Below are positions 35,648 to 45,004 of a stretch of 64,000 nt of DNA, piece by piece. Below the pieces are notes generated by a model. It made no database searches. It had not been told where the DNA came from and worked only from the letters and a program-made list of their open reading frames with translations. Source of the DNA: Gammaproteobacteria bacterium (GTDB lineage: Bacteria > Pseudomonadota > Gammaproteobacteria > Steroidobacterales > Steroidobacteraceae); contig VBMV01000062.1 of NCBI GenBank assembly GCA_005878835.1, forward strand, positions 40,796 to 104,795. The letters run 5' to 3'. The position numbers and the translations under genes are program-made. Within the stretch, counting starts at the first letter, position 1. The number at the start of each line of letters is the position of its first letter.

Positions 35648-36418
35648 ATGGCAGCTTCCCGGACCCCCCTCCTCGCCATCGACGATCTGCACGTCAGCGT
35701 CGAGGGCAAGAAGATCCTGAACGGGCTCACGCTCCAGGTGAGGGCGGGCGAAGTGCACGCCATCATGGGACCGAACGGCTCGGGCAAGAGCACGCTCGCG
35801 CACGTGCTCGCCGGCCGTCCCGGCTATGAGATCACCGCCGGCACGGTGAGCTACGAAGGGCGCGACCTGCTGGCGCTCGCCCCCGAGGAGCGTGCCCGCC
35901 AAGGGGTGTTTCTCGGCTTCCAGTACCCGGTCGAGATCCCCGGAGTGAACAACGTCTATCTGCTGAAGGCCGCCGTCAACGCCGTGCGCCAGCAGCGTGG
36001 CCTGCCCGAAGTCGACGCCTTCGAATTCCTGGGGCTGGTGCGCGAGAAGATGAAGCGCATGCACATCGAGGACAGCTTCCTGTCCCGGGGCGTGAACGAG
36101 GGGTTCTCGGGCGGTGAGAAGAAGCGCAACGAAGTGCTGCAGATGCTGGTGCTCGAGCCGCGGCTGGCGATTCTCGATGAAACCGACTCCGGGCTCGACA
36201 TCGACGCCCTCAAGGTGGTCGCGGCGGGCGTGAACTCCCAGCGCTCGCCCGAGCGCGCGTGCCTGCTGGTCACGCATTATCAGCGCCTGCTCGAATACGT
36301 GGTGCCGGATATCGTGCACGTGCTGGTGCGCGGACGCATCGCCAGGAGCGGCGATCGCACCCTGGCGCTGGAACTGGAGCGGCGCGGCTACGACTGGGTC
36401 ACAGGCGAGGCGGCCTGA
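35648..36418 (+). CDS. sufC: Fe-S assembly ATPase SufC
   Basis: 256-residue ABC ATPase. Walker A is IMGPNGSGKSTLAHVLAG near 39-56, ERARQGVFLGFQYPVEIPGV is the SufC-specific Q-loop region, the signature is NEGFSGGEKKRNEVLQML, and Walker B is LAILDETDSGLDIDALK. Starts one base after the sufB stop region. Powers conformational changes of SufB-SufD. Confidence 0.97.
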   Translation: MAASRTPLLAIDDLHVSVEGKKILNGLTLQVRAGEVHAIMGPNGSGKSTLAHVLAGRPGYEITAGTVSYEGRDLLALAPEERARQGVFLGFQYPVEIPGVNNVYLLKAAVNAVRQQRGLPEVDAFEFLGLVREKMKRMHIEDSFLSRGVNEGFSGGEKKRNEVLQMLVLEPRLAILDETDSGLDIDALKVVAAGVNSQRSPERACLLVTHYQRLLEYVVPDIVHVLVRGRIARSGDRTLALELERRGYDWVTGEAA

Positions 36419-36425
36419 GGTTTCC

Positions 36426-37739
36426 ATGAGCACGCCTCTCACCGCCCGCATCGTCGAGGAACACGCGAACGCCTCGCGCGCACTGCCGCCGGCCGGGCCC
36501 ACGGCGGCACGCCGGCGCACGGCGCTCGCCGCACTCACGGCGAGCGGCTTGCCGACATCGCGCGATGAGAACTGGAAATACGCGAACCTGCGTCCGCTCG
36601 AGCGCCTGCGATTCGTTCCCGCAGCACCGGCACAGCCGGTCGCGGCAACGGATCTGCCGGCCGCGATCCCCGGCTTTGCGCGCTACGTGTTCGTGGATGG
36701 TGCGTTTGCGCCGGCACTCTCCGCGGCGCTGAATGCCACCGCCACCGCGGTCACGCCGCTCTGCGCGGCCGGCGATGCCGCCGGCACATCGGCCGCGCCC
36801 GCGCACACTCCGGGCGCCGACGCGGATGAGCGCTTTGCACTGCTGAACGAGGCGTTCGCCACCGATGGCGCGGCCATCCGCGTCGCCGCGCACCCGGAAG
36901 AGCCGGTGCGCCTGGAGCTGGTGTTCGTGGCGAGCGCGGATGCGCACAGCGGCGCATCGTACCCGCGCCTGGAACTGCGGCTCGAGAGCCAAGCGCAGCT
37001 GCTGCTCATCGAGCGGCATGTCAGCGCCGGCCCCGGCGCGAGCTTTGTGAACAGCGCCGTGACGGTCGATGTCGGCGCCGGCGCCACGCTGCACCATTAC
37101 CGGCTGCAGGAGCTGGCGGTGCGCGCCATCGTATTCGACACGCTCTGCGCCGCAGTCGGCCGCGACGCCTGCTACCGGCTGCACGGCATCAATATCGGCG
37201 CGCAGTCGGCCCGCTCCACCCTCGCGGTGCGACTCACCGGGGAGCGCGCCGACCTCAGGCTCGCGGTGGTGGCGCTGGGCGAGCACCAGCAGGTCCAGGA
37301 TACCTACGCGCGGGTCGAGCACGCCGCGCCCCGGGCACACACCGAACAGGTGTTTCGCGGAATTTCCGCCGGTCGCGCACGCGTGGCTTTCAACGGCAAG
37401 ATCGTGGTGGGGAGCGAGGCGCACGGGACGGATTCGCGCCAGTCGTTGCGCGGACTGCTCGCCGGTCCGGAAGCGGAGATCGACGTGCGGCCGCAGCTGG
37501 AGATCTACACCGACGAGGTGCGCTGCAGCCACGGCGCCACCGCCGGCAAGCTCGATGAGAACATGCTGTTCTACCTGCTGTCGCGGGGACTCGAGCCCGA
37601 GGTCGCGCAGCGGCTGCTGAAGTGGGCGTTCCTCGAGGACGTGGTCGCGAAGATCGGGGTTGCAGAGCTGCGCCGCCAGATCGAGGAGCGCCTGGCGCTG
37701 CAGGTACCCGAGCCCTTCGCGCGTGCGGAGTCAGCATGA
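36426..37739 (+). CDS. sufD: Fe-S assembly protein SufD
   Basis: 437 residues. The N-terminal SRDENWKYANLRPLERL is typical of SufD, then a beta-helix core and the C-terminal block VRCSHGATAGKLDENMLFYLLSRGLEPEVAQRLL region with the conserved His after CS. SufD contributes to iron and cluster binding with SufB. The intein-free paralogue of SufB in the same complex. Its stop overlaps sufS (ATGA). Confidence 0.95.
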   Translation: MSTPLTARIVEEHANASRALPPAGPTAARRRTALAALTASGLPTSRDENWKYANLRPLERLRFVPAAPAQPVAATDLPAAIPGFARYVFVDGAFAPALSAALNATATAVTPLCAAGDAAGTSAAPAHTPGADADERFALLNEAFATDGAAIRVAAHPEEPVRLELVFVASADAHSGASYPRLELRLESQAQLLLIERHVSAGPGASFVNSAVTVDVGAGATLHHYRLQELAVRAIVFDTLCAAVGRDACYRLHGINIGAQSARSTLAVRLTGERADLRLAVVALGEHQQVQDTYARVEHAAPRAHTEQVFRGISAGRARVAFNGKIVVGSEAHGTDSRQSLRGLLAGPEAEIDVRPQLEIYTDEVRCSHGATAGKLDENMLFYLLSRGLEPEVAQRLLKWAFLEDVVAKIGVAELRRQIEERLALQVPEPFARAESA

Positions 37740-38989
37740 TGGCCGCCAACGTCTCACTCGCCGCGCCGCCGCCGTTCGACGCCGAGCGCGTGCGCGGCGA
37801 CTTTCCCATCCTCGATACCATGGTGAACGGGCGTCCGCTGGTGTATCTGGACAGCGCCGCCTCCGCGCAGCGCCCGCTGGCGGTGCTGCGCGCGGTCGAG
37901 GACTACGAGACCCACTCGCACGCCAACGTGCATCGCGGCGTGCATGCCCTCAGTCAGGCGGCTACCGCCGCGTACGAGGGCGCGCGCGAGCGTGTACGGC
38001 GTTTCATCAACGCCCGCAGTGCACGCGAGATCATTTTTGTGCGCGGCACCACCGAGGCGATCAACCTCATCGCGCAGGCCTGGGGCCGCCCGCGCCTGCG
38101 GGCCGGCGACCAGATCCTCATCAGCGCGCTCGAGCATCACGCCAACATCGTCCCCTGGCAGATGCTGTGCGAGCAGACCGGCTGCACCCTCAAGGTGGCG
38201 CCGATCAACCGCCGCGGCGAGCTGCAGCTGGAGGAGTTCCTGAAACTCCTCGGCCCGCACACGCGCCTGGTGGCGGTGGCGCACGTGTCCAACGCCCTCG
38301 GCACGGTGCTGCCGCTGAAGCCCCTCATCGAGGCGGCCCATGCACACGGCGCGCTGGTGCTCATCGACGGGGCGCAGGCGGTGCCGCACGCGCGCCTCGA
38401 CGTGCGCGCGCTCGGCGCCGATTTCTACGCCTTCTCCGGCCACAAGCTCTACGGACCCACGGGGATCGGGGTGCTCTACGGACGCGAGGAGCTGCTCACG
38501 GCCATGCCGCCGTGGCAGGGGGGCGGCGACATGATCCTGACGGTGTCGTTCGAGAAGACCACCTACAACGAGCTGCCGTGGAAATTCGAGGCCGGCACGC
38601 CCAACATGTCCGGCGCCGTCGGTCTCGCGGCCGCCATGGACTACCTCGAGGGCCTGGGTGTGGAGGCGATCGCCGCGCATGAGCAGCGCCTGCTGCAGCT
38701 GGCCACGGCGGAGCTCGCCCGCCTGCCGGACATCGAGATCATCGGCACCGCGGCGCACAAGGCCTCCGTGCTGTCGTTCACCATGAAGGGCGTGCACCCG
38801 CATGACCTCGGCACGATCCTCGACGCCGAGGGGGTTGCGGTGCGCACCGGCCATCACTGCGCCATGCCGGTCATGACGTTCTTCGGGCTGCCGGCGACGG
38901 CGCGCGCCTCTTTCGGCTGTTACAACACCGAGCGCGACGTGGCGAGCCTGGTGCAGGCGCTCGGCAAGGCGCGCGAGGTGCTCGCCTGA
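37736..38989 (+). CDS. sufS: Cysteine desulfurase SufS
   Basis: PLP enzyme supplying sulfur as persulfide. VYLDSAASAQRPLAVL opens the fold, FYAFSGHKLYGPTGIGVLYG has the PLP lysine near 235, and VRTGHHCAMPVM the active Cys near 374. 417 residues. The ATG at 37736 overlaps the sufD stop and is the normal family start. Group II desulfurase, which usually needs a partner; here the next gene is sufU-like. Confidence 0.96.
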   Translation: MMAANVSLAAPPPFDAERVRGDFPILDTMVNGRPLVYLDSAASAQRPLAVLRAVEDYETHSHANVHRGVHALSQAATAAYEGARERVRRFINARSAREIIFVRGTTEAINLIAQAWGRPRLRAGDQILISALEHHANIVPWQMLCEQTGCTLKVAPINRRGELQLEEFLKLLGPHTRLVAVAHVSNALGTVLPLKPLIEAAHAHGALVLIDGAQAVPHARLDVRALGADFYAFSGHKLYGPTGIGVLYGREELLTAMPPWQGGGDMILTVSFEKTTYNELPWKFEAGTPNMSGAVGLAAAMDYLEGLGVEAIAAHEQRLLQLATAELARLPDIEIIGTAAHKASVLSFTMKGVHPHDLGTILDAEGVAVRTGHHCAMPVMTFFGLPATARASFGCYNTERDVASLVQALGKAREVLA

Positions 38990-39432
38990 TGGACCTCAAG
39001 GACCTGTACCGCGACGTGATCCTGGATCACAACCGCCACCCGCGCAACTTCGGCCGCATCGAGCCGGCCGACGGCCGCGCCGAAGGGCACAATCCGCTGT
39101 GCGGCGACCGGCTGTCGGTGTTCGTGGTGCTGGACGGCGAGCGCGTCGCGGACATCCGCTTCGAGGGCCGGGGCTGCGCCATTTCCACCGCCTCGGCGTC
39201 CCTGATGACGGAGGCGGTCAAGGGCAAGGACCGCACCGCGATCCGCGAGCTGTTCGATAAGGTGCACGCGCTGCTGACACGCTCCGATACGCAATCCGAC
39301 GGCGCGCTCGGCAAGCTGGCCGCGCTGTCCGGAGTGCGGGAATTTCCGGCGCGCGTGAAGTGCGCGAGCCTCTGCTGGCACACGCTCAATGCGGCGCTCG
39401 AGCACGGTGCGGCGACGGTATCCACCGAGTAG
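38989..39432 (+). CDS. sufU: SufU-type zinc-dependent sulfurtransferase/scaffold
   Basis: 147 residues of the IscU/SufU fold. Zinc ligands and the reactive Cys appear in NPLCGDRLSV, GRGCAISTASASLM and ARVKCASLCWHTL. The 18-20-residue insertion (LGKLAALSGVREFPARVKC) that separates SufU from IscU is present. SufU accepts persulfide from SufS. It overlaps the sufS stop by one base (TGATG). No sufE or sufA is seen nearby, so this likely replaces SufE. Confidence 0.93.
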   Translation: MDLKDLYRDVILDHNRHPRNFGRIEPADGRAEGHNPLCGDRLSVFVVLDGERVADIRFEGRGCAISTASASLMTEAVKGKDRTAIRELFDKVHALLTRSDTQSDGALGKLAALSGVREFPARVKCASLCWHTLNAALEHGAATVSTE

Positions 39433-39440
39433 CGGCGGCG

Positions 39441-39992
39441 ATGCGCAGACACGAGAACGAGCCCTTTGTCGTCAACCGCGAGGTGCGCGCGGTGATCGTC
39501 CCGGCCGGCCAGGAGGTGAAACTCAAGCCCGGCCAGGCCGGCTACATCACCCAGGCCCTCGGCGGCAGCTTCACCGTGTACCTCGAGGGCAACCTGTTCC
39601 GCATCGCCGGCGAGGACGCCGACGCCATCGGCCAGGAGGCGGTCAAAGCACCCGAGTTGCCGCCCAATGCCAACGAGGAGGATGTGCGCAAGCTCGCCTG
39701 GGAGCAGATGCGCGCCTGCTACGACCCGGAGATCCCGATCAACATCGTCGACCTGGGTCTGGTGTACGCCTGCGACGTGAGGCAGAACGAGGACGGCAGT
39801 CGCACCGTGGAGGCGCAGATCACCCTCACCGCCCCGGGCTGCGGTATGGGCGAGATCCTGGTGGAGGACGTACGCGACAAGATCCAGCGGATCCCGACGG
39901 TGCGCGAGGCGCGCGTGACGCTGACCTTCGATCCCCCCTGGAACCAGACCATGATGTCCGAGGCCGCACGCCTGCAGACCGGGATGTTTTAA
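39441..39992 (+). CDS. sufT: Fe-S maturation factor SufT (DUF59/MIP18 domain)
   Basis: 183 residues. The N-terminal part (KPGQAGYITQALGGSFTVYL) is the SufT-specific extension. The MIP18 domain begins EEDVRKLAWEQMRACYDPEIPINIVDLGLVY region with DPE-IPINIVDLGLV and ends LTAPGCGMGEILVEDV with the conserved Cys, then VTLTFDPPWNQTMMSEAARL. Related to eukaryotic CIA2. Helps mature Fe-S proteins. ATG at 39441 chosen. Confidence 0.93.
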   Translation: MRRHENEPFVVNREVRAVIVPAGQEVKLKPGQAGYITQALGGSFTVYLEGNLFRIAGEDADAIGQEAVKAPELPPNANEEDVRKLAWEQMRACYDPEIPINIVDLGLVYACDVRQNEDGSRTVEAQITLTAPGCGMGEILVEDVRDKIQRIPTVREARVTLTFDPPWNQTMMSEAARLQTGMF

Positions 39993-39999
39993 CGACGGC

Positions 40000-40317
40000 A
40001 TGAGCTCCCGATGGGTCGATATCGGCGCCGCGGACGCGGTCAGCGAGAGCTCGCCCCTCGCGGTGGAGGTCGACGGCGTGGCGGTGGTCGTCGTACGTTG
40101 CGGCGCCGAGCTGTACGCGGTAGAAGACCGTTGCACGCACGACGGCGAGTCGCTCAGCGGGGCGCAAGTGGAAGCCTGCCAGATCATCTGCCCGCGCCAT
40201 GGTGCGCATTTCTGCCTGCGCACCGGTGAGGCACTCACGCCGCCGGCCTACGAGCCGCTGCGCACCTATCGGGCGCGCGAGGAGCACGGCCGGATTCTGC
40301 TGGAGCGGCCGGCGTGA
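40000..40317 (+). CDS. Rieske-type [2Fe-2S] ferredoxin
   Basis: 105 residues. The two cluster loops are CTHDGESLSG and CPRHGAHFCLRTGEA (CxH and CxxH). There is no membrane anchor, so it is soluble, like the ferredoxin components of ring-hydroxylating dioxygenases and NirD-like proteins. Directly downstream of sufT, it may be a client or electron donor of the suf system. In many alpha- and gammaproteobacterial suf operons a similar small Rieske gene occurs. Confidence 0.9.
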   Translation: MSSRWVDIGAADAVSESSPLAVEVDGVAVVVVRCGAELYAVEDRCTHDGESLSGAQVEACQIICPRHGAHFCLRTGEALTPPAYEPLRTYRAREEHGRILLERPA

Positions 40318-40327
40318 GGCGCGGCGC

Positions 40328-40840
40328 ATGAAGCGGCTGACTCTCATGCGGCATGCGGATGCGCGCTGGAACGATCCGGCCATTACCGACCTGGAGCGTC
40401 CCCTGAACCGGCGCGGGACCGCCGCGGCGGAAGTCATGGCGCGGCGGCTCCTCGACCTGGAGCTCATTCCGGACCTGCTGCTGGCAAGCCCGGCGCGCCG
40501 TACACAGCAGACCGCCGACATCGTGGCGCGTGAGCTCTCGCTGCCTGCCAGGCGCGTGCGGCGCGAGGAGGCGCTGTATCTGGCGAGCGCATCGGACATG
40601 CTGAAGCTGGTGTATGGCACCGGCCCGCGCGTTGCGCACCTGCTGCTGGTCGCTCACAATCCGGGCGTGTCGGAGCTGGCGCAGCTGCTGCTGCGGCAGC
40701 ACGGCAGCGCCGGGTTGCCCACCGCCGCGGTGTGCTCGATCGCCTTCGATGCCGCACAGTGGGCCGTCATCGGCTCCGCCACGGTCACCGACGTGCAGCG
40801 TGAGAAGCCTCCGGCACGGCTGTTCGGGCTGCTGGGCTGA
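40328..40840 (+). CDS. SixA-like phosphohistidine phosphatase
   Basis: Histidine-phosphatase fold, 170 residues. The RHG motif variant is LMRHADARWND, later LLASPARRTQQTADIVA and the second catalytic His in LLLVAHNPGVSELAQLL. E. coli SixA removes phosphate from His of PTS NPr or ArcB. The target here is unknown. Start at the ATG 40328, 11 bases after the Rieske stop; last gene of the run and convergent with sdaA. Confidence 0.85.
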   Translation: MKRLTLMRHADARWNDPAITDLERPLNRRGTAAAEVMARRLLDLELIPDLLLASPARRTQQTADIVARELSLPARRVRREEALYLASASDMLKLVYGTGPRVAHLLLVAHNPGVSELAQLLLRQHGSAGLPTAAVCSIAFDAAQWAVIGSATVTDVQREKPPARLFGLLG

Positions 40841-40876
40841 CGCGTCAGGCCGGCGCGCGCAGCTGCCGCTCTTGCC

Positions 40877-42244
40877 TCAACACTCCGGCACGTTGACCGC
40901 GAGCCCCCCCTGCGAGGTCTCCTTGTAAATGCTGGACATGTCCGCGCCGGTCTGACGCATGGTGGCGATCACCTGGTCGAGCGACACCTTGTGCGTGCCA
41001 TCGCCGCGCATACTCAAGCGCGCGGCGTTGATGGCCTTGACCGCCCCCATGGCGTTGCGCTCGATGCAGGGAATCTGCACCAGCCCCGCCACCGGGTCGC
41101 AGGTGAGACCCAGGTTGTGCTCCATGCCGATCTCGGCGGCGTTTTCGATCTGCTCGCTGGTGCCCTGGAGCGCCGCCACCAGGCCCGCCGCGGCCATCGA
41201 GCAGGCCACACCCACTTCGCCCATACAACCCATCTCCGCCCCCGAGATGGAGGCGTTTTTCTTGTAAAGCATGCCCATCGCCGCCGCCACCAGCAGGAAC
41301 CGTACCACGCCCTCATCGTTCGCGCCCGGCTCGAAGCGGCGATAAAAGTGCAGCACCGCCGGGACGATGCCCGCGGCGCCGTTGGTGGGAGCCGTGACCA
41401 CACGGCCGCCGGCGGCGTTCTCCTCGTTCACCGCCAGCGCGTAGGCGTTGACCCAGTCCATGACGTCCAGCGGTCCCGCCTGAGCGCTCTCGGTCAGCAT
41501 GCGGTACAACCGCGGCGCGCGCCGGCGCACCTTGAGGACTCCGGGCAGGAGCCCGGTCTGCCGGAAGCCGCGCTCGACACACGCCTGCATCACCTGCCAC
41601 AGGTGCAGGAGCTTGGCGCGCACCTGCGCCTCGCCCGTCCAGCTACACTCGTTCGCCAGTACCAGCTCGTACATTTCCAGCCCGTGCTCACGGCACAGGG
41701 CGAGCAACTGCGCACCCGAGGTGAACGAGTACGGGGGCGCCGCTCGGCTACCCGCCTCGCGCCCCTCCTGCTCCTCGCCGCGCACGATGAAGCCACCGCC
41801 GATGGAGTAGTAGTCCTCCTCGCGGAGCCTCCTGCGATCGGACCCCAGCGCGGTGAAGCGCATGCCGTTGGAATGCCCCGGCAGGCGCTCGTGGTGCATG
41901 AACAGGAGCTGCATCGGCTCATCGAAGGCGATCTCGTGCTCGCCGGCCAGGCGAATGCGCCCGCTGGTGCGGATGCGCTGCACGGTGGGTTCGATGCTGT
42001 CGGGGTCAACGCTTTCGGGCTCGGCGCCCTCGAGCCCTGCAAGGATCGCACGGTCCGTGCCATGGCCCACCCCGGTGAATGCGAGTGACCCGTATAGACG
42101 CACGGCGATCTCCTGCGTCGTGCCGAGCAGGCCATCGCGCTCGAGGCCGAAGGCGAACTCGCGCGCCGCCCGCATCGGACCCATGGTGTGCGAGCTCGAT
42201 GGCCCGATACCCACCTTGAAAATATCGAAAACGCTTAATGTCAT
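40877..42244 (-). CDS. sdaA: L-serine ammonia-lyase, single-chain
   Basis: Fe-S-dependent serine dehydratase producing pyruvate and ammonia. The N-terminal [20 protein letters not shown] is diagnostic. Cluster cysteines are likely in [36 protein letters not shown] and the catalytic region [14 protein letters not shown]. 455 residues, like E. coli SdaA. An Fe-S enzyme close to the suf operon, but no direct link is shown. Confidence 0.95.
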   Translation of the reverse strand: MTLSVFDIFKVGIGPSSSHTMGPMRAAREFAFGLERDGLLGTTQEIAVRLYGSLAFTGVGHGTDRAILAGLEGAEPESVDPDSIEPTVQRIRTSGRIRLAGEHEIAFDEPMQLLFMHHERLPGHSNGMRFTALGSDRRRLREEDYYSIGGGFIVRGEEQEGREAGSRAAPPYSFTSGAQLLALCREHGLEMYELVLANECSWTGEAQVRAKLLHLWQVMQACVERGFRQTGLLPGVLKVRRRAPRLYRMLTESAQAGPLDVMDWVNAYALAVNEENAAGGRVVTAPTNGAAGIVPAVLHFYRRFEPGANDEGVVRFLLVAAAMGMLYKKNASISGAEMGCMGEVGVACSMAAAGLVAALQGTSEQIENAAEIGMEHNLGLTCDPVAGLVQIPCIERNAMGAVKAINAARLSMRGDGTHKVSLDQVIATMRQTGADMSSIYKETSQGGLAVNVPEC

Positions 42245-42341
42245 GCATTACCCGGCAACGGCCGCCCCGGGGCTTACCCCCTGAAGTTCAGTGTGCAGCG
42301 TAACGCGGCTGCCGACATGCTTTGCGGCGACCTGCGGCGGC

Positions 42342-42749
42342 TCAAACGCGACCCCGCAGGCGCCGCAGCAGCCGACGATCGTGTTTGTCGGGCCGCGCCG
42401 CAGGACGCGGCGTGAGCCCGGCAGCGAGCTTCATGCGCGTAGCGAACTCGGCGCCGCGCGCCACGCTTGCGGGCGTCTCCTCGTAGCACCGCGCCGCCGC
42501 CGCCGCAGGTCCCCGGCGCTGCGGCACGGCAGCGACCGCACACTCAAATCGCACCGTGCCGCGCGCGAAGCTCACCCGGTCCCCGGGACGCACTTCGTGG
42601 GCGGGCTTCACGCGCTCGCCGTTCACGTGCACTCTGCCACCGGCCACCGCCTGCGCCGCCAGCGAGCGTGACTTGAACAGGCGCACGGCGAACAGCCAGC
42701 GGTCGATACGGGCGGTCCCGGGATGGCCGCTTGCTGCGGGCTCGGACAT
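42342..42749 (-). CDS. hslR: Hsp15 family RNA-binding S4-domain protein
   Basis: 135 residues. The S4 domain is IDRWLFAVRLFKSRSLAAQA then GRVHVNGERVKPAHEVRPGD. The C-terminus is basic (DKHDRRLLRRLRGRV). Hsp15 rescues blocked 50S subunits carrying peptidyl-tRNA. Divergent from kbl with 25 bases between starts. Confidence 0.9.
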   Translation of the reverse strand: MSEPAASGHPGTARIDRWLFAVRLFKSRSLAAQAVAGGRVHVNGERVKPAHEVRPGDRVSFARGTVRFECAVAAVPQRRGPAAAAARCYEETPASVARGAEFATRMKLAAGLTPRPAARPDKHDRRLLRRLRGRV

Positions 42750-42760
42750 TGAGCCTCAAG

Positions 42761-42766
42761 TATAAT
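42761..42766 (+). promoter_or_regulatory. Consensus -10 element TATAAT immediately before kbl
   Basis: A perfect TATAAT lies eight bases before the kbl ATG at 42775. Transcription would start around 42772-42775, giving a leaderless or nearly leaderless mRNA. No good -35 at 17 bp was found. The neighbouring sequence is otherwise GC-rich, so the match stands out. Confidence 0.5.
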
Positions 42767-42774
42767 TACATGTC

Positions 42775-43959
42775 ATGAATCAGGCTGTCATCGAGCGCCT
42801 GCGCGGCGAGCTCACCGGTTTGCGCGAGCAGGGACTGTACAAGAGCGAGCGGGTGCTCGCCGGCCCCCAGGGCGGCGTGGTACGCGCCGGCGAGCGCGAC
42901 GTCATCAACCTGTGCGCCAATAACTACCTGGGTCTCGCCAACCACCCGGTGGTGCGTGCGGCGGCGCAGCGCGCGATCGATGAGTACGGCTACGGTATGG
43001 CCTCGGTGCGCTTCATCTGCGGCACGCAGACCACCCACAAGGCGCTCGAGCAGCGCCTCGCCCGCTTCCTCGGCACCGAGGACGTGATCCTGTATTCATC
43101 CTGCTTCGACGCCAACGGGGGCCTGTTCGAGACGCTCCTCGATGAGCGCGACGCGGTGATCTCGGACGCGCTCAATCACGCGAGCATCATCGACGGCATT
43201 CGCCTGTGCAAGGCGCAGCGCTACCGCTACGCCAACGGCGACCTGGCGGAACTCGAGCAGTGCCTGCGCCAAGCGCAGGGCGCCCGCACGCGCCTCATCG
43301 CCACCGACGGCGTATTCTCGATGGATGGCTTCATCGCCAGCTTGCGCGAGATCTGCGATCTGGCGGCGCGCTACGACGCCCTGGTGATGGTCGATGATTC
43401 GCATGCCACCGGCTTCATGGGGCCCACGGGGCGGGGTACGCCCGAGCACTGCGGCGTCGCCGCGCGCGTCGACATCCTCACCGGCACGCTGGGCAAGGCC
43501 CTCGGCGGGGGGAGCGGCGGCTACGTCGCCGCGCGAGCTGAAGTCATCGAGTGGCTGCGGCAGCGTTCGCGTCCCTACCTCTTCTCCAACAGCATTCCGC
43601 CGGTGGTGGCCGCCGCGAGCCTCGCGGTGCTCGAGCTCCTGGAGCACACCCCGCAGCTGCGCGCACAGCTGTTCGAGAACACGCGCCTGTTCCGCGCCGG
43701 CCTCGCCAGGGCCGGCTTCGAGCTCAGGCCGGGCGAGCATCCCATCATCCCGGTGATGATCGGGGACGCAGCGCTCGCCGGGCGCATGGCTGACCGCTTG
43801 CTGGAGCGCGGGGTATATGTCATCGGCTTCTCCTATCCGGTGGTCCCCAAAGGGCAGGCGCGCATCCGCACGCAGCTGTCCGCGGCGCTCACGCGCGAGC
43901 AGCTCGAGCGCGCCGTGGACGCCTTCACCGGCGTCGGCCGCGAGCTCGGCGTGCTTTAG
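42775..43959 (+). CDS. kbl: 2-amino-3-ketobutyrate CoA ligase (glycine C-acetyltransferase)
   Basis: PLP enzyme converting 2-amino-3-ketobutyrate and CoA to glycine and acetyl-CoA. [53 protein letters not shown] and [18 protein letters not shown] (Lys near 240) are all present. 394 residues. It pairs with tdh ten bases downstream in the threonine degradation operon. A -10 box lies eight bases ahead, with no room for a Shine-Dalgarno. Confidence 0.97.
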   Translation: MNQAVIERLRGELTGLREQGLYKSERVLAGPQGGVVRAGERDVINLCANNYLGLANHPVVRAAAQRAIDEYGYGMASVRFICGTQTTHKALEQRLARFLGTEDVILYSSCFDANGGLFETLLDERDAVISDALNHASIIDGIRLCKAQRYRYANGDLAELEQCLRQAQGARTRLIATDGVFSMDGFIASLREICDLAARYDALVMVDDSHATGFMGPTGRGTPEHCGVAARVDILTGTLGKALGGGSGGYVAARAEVIEWLRQRSRPYLFSNSIPPVVAAASLAVLELLEHTPQLRAQLFENTRLFRAGLARAGFELRPGEHPIIPVMIGDAALAGRMADRLLERGVYVIGFSYPVVPKGQARIRTQLSAALTREQLERAVDAFTGVGRELGVL

Positions 43960-43969
43960 CGAGCAAATC

Positions 43970-45001
43970 ATGAAAGCACTGGTCAAGCAGGAGGCGGCAC
44001 CCGGTATCTGGCTCGAGGACATCCCCGAGCCCAAGGTCGGCCCCAACGACGTGCTGATCGAGATCGCCAAGACCGCGATCTGCGGCACCGACATGCACAT
44101 CTACAACTGGGACGCCTGGGCGCAGAAAACCATTCCGGTGCCGATGGCCGTGGGTCATGAGTATTGCGGCCGCATCGTCGAGCTCGGCTCGGAAGTGAAG
44201 GGCCTGAAAAAGGGCGATCGCGTTTCGGGCGAGGGCCACATCACCTGCGGTTACTGCCGCAACTGTCGTGCCGGCCGCCGCCACCTGTGCCGCAATACCG
44301 TCGGCGTCGGCGTCAACCGCCCGGGTGCCTTCGCCCAGTACCTGGCGATTCCGGCCGACAACACCTTCAGACTCAGCGATTCGATCCCGGATGACATCGC
44401 CGCCATCCTCGACCCGTTCGGCAACGCCACTCATACCGCACTCGCCTTCAACGTGGTGGGTGAGGACGTGCTGATCACCGGCGCCGGCCCCATCGGCATC
44501 ATGGCCACCGCGGTCGCGCGCTTCACCGGCGCGCGCCACATCGTCATCACCGACGTCAACGACTATCGCCTGGAGCTGGCACGCAGGATGGGCGCCACGC
44601 GCGCCATCAACGTGCAGCGCGAGTCACTGGATCAGACCATGAAGGATCTGGGGATGCAGGAGGGCTTCGACGTCGGCCTCGAGATGTCAGGCAATGCGGC
44701 CGCGTTGCGCGACATGCTGCGCACCATGCATCACGGCGGCTCCATCGCCGTGCTCGGCATTCCGCCCGAGGAGACGGCCATCGACTGGAGCCAGGTGATC
44801 TTCAAGGGCCTCACCCTCAAGGGCATCTACGGCCGCGAGATGTTCGAAACCTGGTACAAAATGGCGAGCCTGCTGCAGAGCGGACTGAAGCTCGAACCGG
44901 TCATCACCCATCACTTCCGGGCGCAGGAATACCTCAAGGGCTTCGAGACCATGGGTTCGGGCCAGTCCGGCAAGGTGATCCTCGACTGGTCGACGCTGTA
45001 G
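43970..45001 (+). CDS. tdh: L-threonine 3-dehydrogenase
   Basis: Zinc, NAD-dependent dehydrogenase producing 2-amino-3-ketobutyrate, channelled to Kbl. The catalytic zinc site is [15 protein letters not shown] and [11 protein letters not shown], structural zinc in [15 protein letters not shown] near 92-107, and the Rossmann motif [10 protein letters not shown] near 168. 343 residues. The ATG at 43970 gives the correct family start MKALVKQ. Convergent with sppA, with stops three bases apart. Confidence 0.97.
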   Translation: MKALVKQEAAPGIWLEDIPEPKVGPNDVLIEIAKTAICGTDMHIYNWDAWAQKTIPVPMAVGHEYCGRIVELGSEVKGLKKGDRVSGEGHITCGYCRNCRAGRRHLCRNTVGVGVNRPGAFAQYLAIPADNTFRLSDSIPDDIAAILDPFGNATHTALAFNVVGEDVLITGAGPIGIMATAVARFTGARHIVITDVNDYRLELARRMGATRAINVQRESLDQTMKDLGMQEGFDVGLEMSGNAAALRDMLRTMHHGGSIAVLGIPPEETAIDWSQVIFKGLTLKGIYGREMFETWYKMASLLQSGLKLEPVITHHFRAQEYLKGFETMGSGQSGKVILDWSTL

Positions 45002-45004
45002 CGG

